Shown in pieces: positions 58,400 through 64,000 of a stretch of DNA of 64,000 bases (the stretch's first letter is position 1; the number at the start of each line of letters is the position of its first letter). The notes beneath the pieces were generated by a model. It saw only the letters and a program-made list of their open reading frames with translations, did not search any database and was not told where the DNA came from. Position numbers and translations under genes: made by a program. This DNA comes from Terriglobia bacterium. Lineage in GTDB: Bacteria; Acidobacteriota; Terriglobia; Bryobacterales; Bryobacteraceae. The stretch lies in contig JAIQFI010000006.1 of assembly GCA_020073345.1 (NCBI GenBank), forward strand, positions 124,001 through 188,000. Direction: 5' to 3'.

Positions 58400-58425
58400 G
58401 CGGCGGCCAGCGGTTTGGTCGCCGC
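58400..58425 (+). promoter_or_regulatory. Hairpin between the two small peptide genes
   Basis: GCGGCGGCC-AGCGGTTT-GGTCGCCGC (9-bp stem, one G-U), followed by GTTCTCTTT and then the RBS of peptide 2. Confidence 0.6.
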
Positions 58426-58445
58426 GTTCTCTTTGAAAGGAAAGC

Positions 58446-58601
58446 ATGATGGATTCGGAACTGGAACCCGTGATTGTAGTAGCCGATTTCAGTGGCAGCC
58501 AGGAGCAGGCCTGCCAGGCGTTCTTCAACGGCGACTATCACTATTGCGGAGACTACGTCTTCGGTTTCGTGCTGTGCTGCCTCGGAGGAGACCTGCATTG
58601 A
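58446..58601 (+). CDS. Small Cys-rich peptide 2 (51 aa; C-x10-CGD-x7-CC)
   Basis: ATG 58446 after GAAAGGAAAG: MMDSELEPVIVVADFSGSQEQACQAFFNGDYHYCGDYVFGFVLCCLGGDLH. Not in the ORF track (short). Confidence 0.65.
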   Translation: MMDSELEPVIVVADFSGSQEQACQAFFNGDYHYCGDYVFGFVLCCLGGDLH

Positions 58602-59098
58602 AGCGCATCCTGATTGGTTTGCTTGCGGGTGTGGCGCTCCACGCGCAGGGTCCGGTCCCCAGGCCGGCGCCGGAGCTGAAGATCGTCGAGGCCTCCGGCA
58701 AGGCCACGATGCTATCGAGCCTGCGGGGGCGCGTGGTGCTACTGGCGTTCATCTCTACCCAGTGCCCCCACTGCCAGAGGGCATCGGTGGTTTTCGAGGC
58801 GCTCAAGCGCGAGTTCTCCGGCAAACTGCAAGTCGCCGAGGTTGCCTTTGACGAAGGCGCGGATACCGCGGCGTTCACCAGGCGCTTTGGACTGACGTTT
58901 CCAGTGGGATCGATCAGCAGGGAGGCAATGGACGCCTTCCTGGGGCTAGAACACGGGCAACGGCTCGGAACGCCGCAAGTGGTGGCGATCGACCGCAGGG
59001 GACAGATTCGCGCGCAGAGCGAGCGGCTTGGATCGCCCATTCTGCAGACCCATGACTACTTGCGCGTGTTGATAAGCGCGCTGACGGAGCTTCGATGA
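58598..59098 (+). CDS. Exported thioredoxin-like (TlpA/redoxin) protein
   Basis: TTG 58598 after GGAGGAG, overlapping the peptide 2 stop: (M)KRILIGLLAGVALHAQGPVPRPAPELKIVEASGKATMLSSLRGRVVLLAFISTQCPHCQRAS; CPHC redox motif. Confidence 0.82.
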   Translation: MKRILIGLLAGVALHAQGPVPRPAPELKIVEASGKATMLSSLRGRVVLLAFISTQCPHCQRASVVFEALKREFSGKLQVAEVAFDEGADTAAFTRRFGLTFPVGSISREAMDAFLGLEHGQRLGTPQVVAIDRRGQIRAQSERLGSPILQTHDYLRVLISALTELR

Positions 59099-59535
59099 TC
59101 GACCACACATTAGTCCTCTCCCCGACGGCCGCTTTGGTGTTCCACCTGAAGCAGGCCTTCTTTATGTACGCGTGGCCGATGATGATTGGCTTCCTGACGA
59201 TTCTCGGTTATCAGGTGCTCGGCCGCATCGGGATGGCCGGCTCAGTGAAGTGGCCCGTGGTGTTCGTTTTGGGGAGCGTGGTCTCGATGATCTCGCTGCT
59301 GGGCTGGGCCATGATGGTGCGGAGTCTGTCCATGATCCCGTTCTACGGGTGCGGCGTGGGCGTGGCCAGCGCGATGATGTCCAGAGTCTACGCGGTGACC
59401 ATGCCGATTCATCCGCGGCTGAAGGTGAGGATTCCGAGGGTGACGTGGAGGGGAGACAAGAAAGGCATCGAGCAATTACAGCAAGCGCTGAAGGCGCGGG
59501 CGGCGGCGGCCCGCCCCGGAGCGGCTGGGGTATAA
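59095..59535 (+). CDS. Hypothetical membrane protein
   Basis: Several hydrophobic segments (WPMMIGFLTILGYQVL; WPVVFVLGSVVSMISLLGWAMM); ATGA overlap with the thioredoxin-like gene. Confidence 0.7.
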   Translation: MIDHTLVLSPTAALVFHLKQAFFMYAWPMMIGFLTILGYQVLGRIGMAGSVKWPVVFVLGSVVSMISLLGWAMMVRSLSMIPFYGCGVGVASAMMSRVYAVTMPIHPRLKVRIPRVTWRGDKKGIEQLQQALKARAAAARPGAAGV

Positions 59536-59580
59536 TCCCCAGTTGAATCCGTTGAAAGGTAATCAACGTATCCCAGTTAG

Positions 59581-60198
59581 GTGATGTTAACCCGGCTTAT
59601 TCCGGTTTCCCTGGCCCTGGCACTCTTGCAGGTGGCCTTGCGTTTCAAGGACGACGTCGACTTAGCTCGCCGTCTGCGGGGACGGGACGCGGGCGCCATG
59701 CGGGAGCTCTATGACCGCTATGGCCGGCTGGTGTATTCCCTGATTCTGCGAATCGTGCGGAACTCCGCGGCGGCCGAAGACCTGGTGCAGGAAACGTTCT
59801 TGCGAGTGTGGAACCGGATGCAGGCGTTCGATCAGGAGCGCGGGGCACTGGGCCCTTGGGTGTTAGCAGTTGCGCGCAACCGGGCCATCGACTACTTGCG
59901 TTCCGCGGACGCGAAAATTTCCGCCGGGGCGCTGGAACTCGACCGTCTGGAGCATCCGGGACAGTTTTCCGACTTCGAGGATCGCGCGTTGTCGCTGGAC
60001 CGCGCGCGGCGGCTCAAGGATGCGTTCGAGAAGCTGACCCCGAATCAAAAGACAGTAGTCGAGCTGGCCTACTATGAGGGGCTCTCGCAGACCGAGATGG
60101 CTGAGCGCATGCAGCAGCCGCTGGGCACCGTTAAGACCTGGGTCCGGTCGGCACTGAAGACGTTGCGCGAACAACTGTCCGAAGCGGCGGCTGTATGA
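59581..60198 (+). CDS. ECF-type sigma factor
   Basis: LYDRYGRLVYSLILRIVRNSAAAEDLVQETFLRVWNRMQAFD; LTPNQKTVVELAYYEGLSQTEMAERMQQPLGTVKTWVRSALKTLREQL. Confidence 0.93.
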   Translation: MMLTRLIPVSLALALLQVALRFKDDVDLARRLRGRDAGAMRELYDRYGRLVYSLILRIVRNSAAAEDLVQETFLRVWNRMQAFDQERGALGPWVLAVARNRAIDYLRSADAKISAGALELDRLEHPGQFSDFEDRALSLDRARRLKDAFEKLTPNQKTVVELAYYEGLSQTEMAERMQQPLGTVKTWVRSALKTLREQLSEAAAV

Positions 60199-60205
60199 CC
60201 TGCTT

Positions 60206-60928
60206 ATGACTTGCGAAGACCTGCGCGACAGCTACGAACTCTACTCCCTGGGACTGCTCGAGGGGGAGGAAAAAAGAGAAATCGAGGCGCACCTAGGGCG
60301 CCACTGCCTCGTCTGCGAGAGGAATCTCAAGGACGCGTTGGGGGTGAACGCGATGCTGCTGAGCCAGGTGCCGGAGGTGGTGGCTCCCTCGCGGCTCCGG
60401 CGGCGAGTTATGGCCTCGGTGGGAATTGAGCGCGCGGGATGGGCATGGGTGGCGGCACTGGCGGCCGCCTGTGCGATAGTTGTGGCGCTGTGGCTCAGTC
60501 TGGAGAAGCGAGCCGCCGACCGGGAACTGGCGGACGCGCGCCGGACCCTGCAGCAGTCTGTCGTCGAGCGGGACCGCCTGGAGCAAGCGTTCACGTTTCT
60601 AAACCAGCCTGAAACACGGCAGGTGAATTTCGGCCAAGGCCAGCCGGCGCCGCCCCGGGGCAATTTCTTTTTCAACCCTCGCTTGGGGGTCCTGTTGATC
60701 GCCTCGAATCTGCCGGCGCTGCCGGCTGGCAAGACTTACGAGATGTGGGTAATCCCGAAAGGGGGCACGCCGCGTCCCGCGGGTCTGTTCCAATCTGGGC
60801 AGCAGGGCACCGCAATGCATATCCTGACGGGCGCCCTGGATCCACACATGACTTTCGCCGTAACTGTAGAGCCGGATTCGGGTTCTCAGGCGCCCACGTC
60901 CGACATCCTGTTCTCCGCGGGCCTGTAA
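60206..60928 (+). CDS. RskA-like anti-sigma factor
   Basis: MTCEDLRDSYELYSLGLLEGEEKREIEAHLGRHCLVCERNL zinc-binding N-term, one TM, RskA-like C-term (LGVLLIASNLPALPAGKTYEMWVIPKGGTPRPAGLFQ). Confidence 0.87.
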   Translation: MTCEDLRDSYELYSLGLLEGEEKREIEAHLGRHCLVCERNLKDALGVNAMLLSQVPEVVAPSRLRRRVMASVGIERAGWAWVAALAAACAIVVALWLSLEKRAADRELADARRTLQQSVVERDRLEQAFTFLNQPETRQVNFGQGQPAPPRGNFFFNPRLGVLLIASNLPALPAGKTYEMWVIPKGGTPRPAGLFQSGQQGTAMHILTGALDPHMTFAVTVEPDSGSQAPTSDILFSAGL

Positions 60929-61039
60929 GCGAACCATTTCGGGACCGCCTACTGGTACATTTCCCCAGGATATTTCCCTTGGCCCCGCCTTCGATTCCTG
61001 GTAGTATCTATACGCAAAGTCGTAAGGTGAGAGGTTGCG

Positions 61040-63553
61040 TTGGCCAGTTTTTCCCGGGGCCTTGGCCTTGTCCTCACCATTTGTATGGCTGCCACGCGCC
61101 CGTCGTCGGCCATACGGGCTGGGTCGCCTGACTCCAGCCGGTGGGACACCAAAGATTTCACAGAACTCATTCAAGTCGCGCAAGCGCGCCGCGCGGCGGG
61201 GGATTTTGCCGGTTTGGAATCCGTATATACGCAGGGCTACCAGCGAGCCAAGGCGCTGAGGAATGGGCCGGCGGCGATCAACTACCTGAGCAACCTGGGA
61301 ACAGTGCGCATGCTCTTGTTACGGTATTCGCCTGCGCTCCAAGCCTATCTGGAGGCCTGCAAGCTGGCCGAGCGAGCGGGAGACTGGTTCGCATTGGGAG
61401 CGATCGCGGTGAACCTATCGCAGATCTACGAGCGAATGGGCGACGCGGACGCCGCTCTGAGCGCACTGGAACGGGGGAAGTCGGCCATCGATCGCCTGCG
61501 AACCTCGCCGCCTTATAAGGCGCGGCTGCTGATGCGTCTCAGGAGCGTCCGGGCCGCTTTGCAAGAAAACCGGGCCGAGCATCGTTCTTTAGAGCCCGAT
61601 ATTGAGCCTCGATATGAAGATGCGATTGAGGCGGCCCGGCTGACCGACGATCCGAAGGCAGAAGCGGAGGCCGCAGCCTGGGATCTGCTGGGCAAGGAAA
61701 AGATCGCCGCGGGGGAGTTCGAGGAAGCTGAAGCCGCGCTAGGAGGAGCCTTGCGCTTGCGAACCTCATACTCGCCCAAAAACCTGTACTTTTCCTACGC
61801 AGCCTTGGGCGCTTTGCGGCTGGCACAGGCCGATCAGGCGCGCGGGGAAGAGCGCCGGCGGCGAGCCAACGAGGCGGAGGTTTTTACGGACCGGGCCATA
61901 GAGACAGGATCTTCGGCCCCGGGCGGGTACGAGCTGGTGCATCAGCGGGGCCGGACCCGCGAAATCCTCGGCCAGACTGAATTAGCGCTGGAGGACTTCA
62001 GCACGACCGTGAACCAGGCCAGTCAATGGAACGGAGCCGTACCGGCGGCGCGGGCACTGGTGACCGGAGCCAATGTCGCCATGCAACACGAGATCTTCGA
62101 CTCATTCGTGGAAGCTGCGGCACGTCAGGCGCTGCGTACCGGCGACAGGAATTGGGCGGCAAAGGCGTTTCTGGCGCTGGAGGCGAATCGGGCAGTAAGC
62201 TTGCGGGAAAGCCGGGAGCTGGCGCACGTGTGGAAAGAGAAGCTGCCCGTAGCGTATTGGGAAACTCTGGGACGGTTGAATCAGCAGGAGGCTCGCGATT
62301 TAAGTACCACCGGTACCATAAGCGCTGCATCAAAGAGTCTCCATTTGGAACTTATTGAAATGGAATCGGCCGCCGGAGTCGGAGTTTCGGTGACGTTGGC
62401 CGAGAACTTTCGCACTCGGAATTCACTTAGTCATTTTCAACAGGGATTAGGTAAGTCAGACTTGCTCCTCAGTTTTTACCTAGGCAAGCAGGAATCGTAT
62501 CTTTGGGCGGTTACCAAGACGAGCATCGAGCTGCACAAGCTGCCCGCAGAGTCTGAGGTTCGCGAGGATATAAAGCGGTTTCGGGAAGCGGTCGTTTCCG
62601 ATGTGAGGGGCGGCCGGCGGGCGGGAGAGAAGTTGGGCGCAGATCTTTATCAAAAGCTCTTTGGTTCACTCAGACCGGCGGACGCGGCCAAGAGGTCCTG
62701 GCTGCTATCGCTGGATGGAGCATTGTTCGAGCTTCCGTTCGCTGCGCTGGTGAGCGGTTATGAGAACGGCCAGCCGGTGTACGCCGTGGAACGCCATTCC
62801 TCGCAAGTGGTTCCGGGGGCTCTGTTCCTAACAGGGGACACGGCGCCGCCGGGAGGATTCCTGGGAGTCGGGGACCCCGTGTACAACTCGGCCGATCCCC
62901 GCTGGAAGCCCGATCCAGCGTGGAGATTAACCTGGCCACCGCGCGTGTCCGCGGCAAGTCCAGAAGACCGCAGCCAGTTGAACCGGCTGGTAAGCAGCGC
63001 TCATGAATTGCGCCGGAGTTCCCAAAGCTGGCAAGCCGATATTGGCCCCCAGCCCATACAACTTCTGGAGGGAACGGCGGCGCAGCGCGACGCTTTCCTG
63101 GAGGGGCTCAACGCGGCGCCCTCGACCGTCCATTTAGCGACCCATGTTCTGGCTCCAGGGTTGCAATCGGAGCAAGCATTCTTGGTTTTCTCGCTGGACT
63201 CAAGCGGCAAGCCAGGCCTGCTGTCGACCTCCGACATAGGCATGCTGCACGTGCCGGGGGCGTTAATCGTCATGACCGGGTGCGCCACAGGCGCCGGCGA
63301 CGCTCGCGCTGGCGCTGGATTGCTCGGTCTTACCAGGGCATGGATGATGGCGGGAGCAAGAGCAGTGGTGGCGACCCATTGGCCGGTGCCGGATGTGGAC
63401 AGCGACCTGATGCCGGCCTTCTACCGGTTTCTCCGCACCAATTCCACTGCGGAAGCTTTGCGCCGCAGCCAGGTGGAACTGATCCGCTCAGGTACCTGGC
63501 AAGCCTCGCCGTCCTACTGGGCGGCATTCCAGGTGATGGGAGGCGGCCGGTGA
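61040..63553 (+). CDS. TPR-CHAT domain protein
   Basis: N-terminal TPR-like repeats; C-terminal CHAT: STVHLATHVLAPGLQSEQAFLVFS...ALIVMTGCATGAGDARAGAGLLGLTRAWMMAGARAVVATHWPVPD. Confidence 0.88.
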   Translation: MASFSRGLGLVLTICMAATRPSSAIRAGSPDSSRWDTKDFTELIQVAQARRAAGDFAGLESVYTQGYQRAKALRNGPAAINYLSNLGTVRMLLLRYSPALQAYLEACKLAERAGDWFALGAIAVNLSQIYERMGDADAALSALERGKSAIDRLRTSPPYKARLLMRLRSVRAALQENRAEHRSLEPDIEPRYEDAIEAARLTDDPKAEAEAAAWDLLGKEKIAAGEFEEAEAALGGALRLRTSYSPKNLYFSYAALGALRLAQADQARGEERRRRANEAEVFTDRAIETGSSAPGGYELVHQRGRTREILGQTELALEDFSTTVNQASQWNGAVPAARALVTGANVAMQHEIFDSFVEAAARQALRTGDRNWAAKAFLALEANRAVSLRESRELAHVWKEKLPVAYWETLGRLNQQEARDLSTTGTISAASKSLHLELIEMESAAGVGVSVTLAENFRTRNSLSHFQQGLGKSDLLLSFYLGKQESYLWAVTKTSIELHKLPAESEVREDIKRFREAVVSDVRGGRRAGEKLGADLYQKLFGSLRPADAAKRSWLLSLDGALFELPFAALVSGYENGQPVYAVERHSSQVVPGALFLTGDTAPPGGFLGVGDPVYNSADPRWKPDPAWRLTWPPRVSAASPEDRSQLNRLVSSAHELRRSSQSWQADIGPQPIQLLEGTAAQRDAFLEGLNAAPSTVHLATHVLAPGLQSEQAFLVFSLDSSGKPGLLSTSDIGMLHVPGALIVMTGCATGAGDARAGAGLLGLTRAWMMAGARAVVATHWPVPDVDSDLMPAFYRFLRTNSTAEALRRSQVELIRSGTWQASPSYWAAFQVMGGGR

Positions 63554-64000
63554 TCCGTCCGCGCCGCCGCATTTTGTCGCTGGCAGTGGCCCCGCCCCTG
63601 CCCGCGGAGGCCGTGGAAGCAGCAACTCCCCTGGTAGACGAAGGCGACGGAGCGCTGGGCGAGCCGGTCGACCCGGCCGCGGATGTGCACGCCGGATGGG
63701 TCGAGCTGGTAGAACGGATTCGTTTGGAGAAAACCGATGGAATGGAGGAACTCTATCAGCTTTTCTCGCGAGGAATCCGGTTCTACCTGTGCCGGCAGTT
63801 GGGCCCTCAGGAGCTGGACGATAAAGTCCACGACACCTTTGTGGTCGTGGTGCAGGCGATTCGCCGGGGGGAACTGCGCGAACCGCAGCGGCTGATGGGG
63901 TTCGTACGCACGATCGTCCGACGCCAGGTCGCCGCGCATATCGACCGGGTGGTGCACAGCCGGCGCGAACAGGCGGAGTTTGATTCCACCGGACGAGTAC
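63550..64000 (+). CDS. ECF-like sigma factor, partial (runs off window)
   Basis: GTG 63550 overlapping the CHAT stop; ...ELVERIRLEKTDGMEELYQLFSRGIRFYLCRQLGPQELDDKVHDTFVVVVQAIRRGELREPQRLMGFVRTIVRRQVAAHID resembles sigma region 2. Not in the ORF track (no stop). Confidence 0.72.
   Translation, partial: MIRPRRRILSLAVAPPLPAEAVEAATPLVDEGDGALGEPVDPAADVHAGWVELVERIRLEKTDGMEELYQLFSRGIRFYLCRQLGPQELDDKVHDTFVVVVQAIRRGELREPQRLMGFVRTIVRRQVAAHIDRVVHSRREQAEFDSTGRV

Noticed and set aside
58612-58614. Selenocysteine or programmed recoding at short Cys-peptide genes
   Set aside because: The peptides end in ordinary stops with a downstream RBS and there is no evidence for recoding.
59550-59568. CGTTGA-N7-TCAACG inverted repeat upstream of the ECF sigma gene
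   Set aside because: Only a 6-bp stem; too weak alone to claim an operator, though near a TATAAT box (59531).
1-64000. Many long antisense and alternate-frame ORFs in the track (e.g. 69..1034 -, 2155..2892 -, 41036..42052 +, 42706..43749 -)
   Set aside because: Shadow ORFs of high-GC genes: low-complexity Arg/Ser/Pro/Gly composition and overlap with confidently identified coding frames.

Overview
A high-GC window with Acidobacteria/Solibacter-like gene content: TIGR03437-, TIGR03435- and ADOP-type proteins, PEP-CTERM, and BlaI/BlaR1. It is densely coding, with no rRNA, CRISPR array, prophage or intact transposase recognised. Main blocks: (1) ybeY(3' end)-corC-like-era, BON protein, purH(-), FAH-family protein, ADOP-type permease and tRNA-Gln(CTG). 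(2) Lineage-specific secreted and Ig-like proteins. (3) A minus-strand operon running ECF sigma, anti-sigma, hypothetical, then a nearly complete type II secretion/type IV pilus-like set (GspE-F-G-H-I-J-K-L-M-C-D). (4) A convergent HicA/HicB-like pair, APC permease, folC, plsC, CpaE/TadZ-like ATPase, LuxR-type regulator, FecR protein, a TldD-like pair, an LptF-LptG fusion and an HpaB-like hydroxylase. (5) A BlaI/BlaR1 locus with a decayed TIGR03435 gene. (6) TonB/LolA-like protein, DUF6152, class IV aminotransferase, TPR, PEP-CTERM and GAF proteins. (7) An operon of two tiny homologous Cys-rich peptides (C-x10-CGD...CC) followed by an exported thioredoxin-like protein and a membrane protein. 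(8) ECF sigma/RskA-like anti-sigma, a TPR-CHAT protein and another sigma factor cut by the window edge. Best discovery candidates: the small Cys-peptide operon, the nested-palindrome element that supplies the start of gspH, the twin BlaI-type operator/promoters with a TGA-split BlaR1, and the sigma/CHAT cluster. All family calls come from reading sequence motifs; no database search was run.
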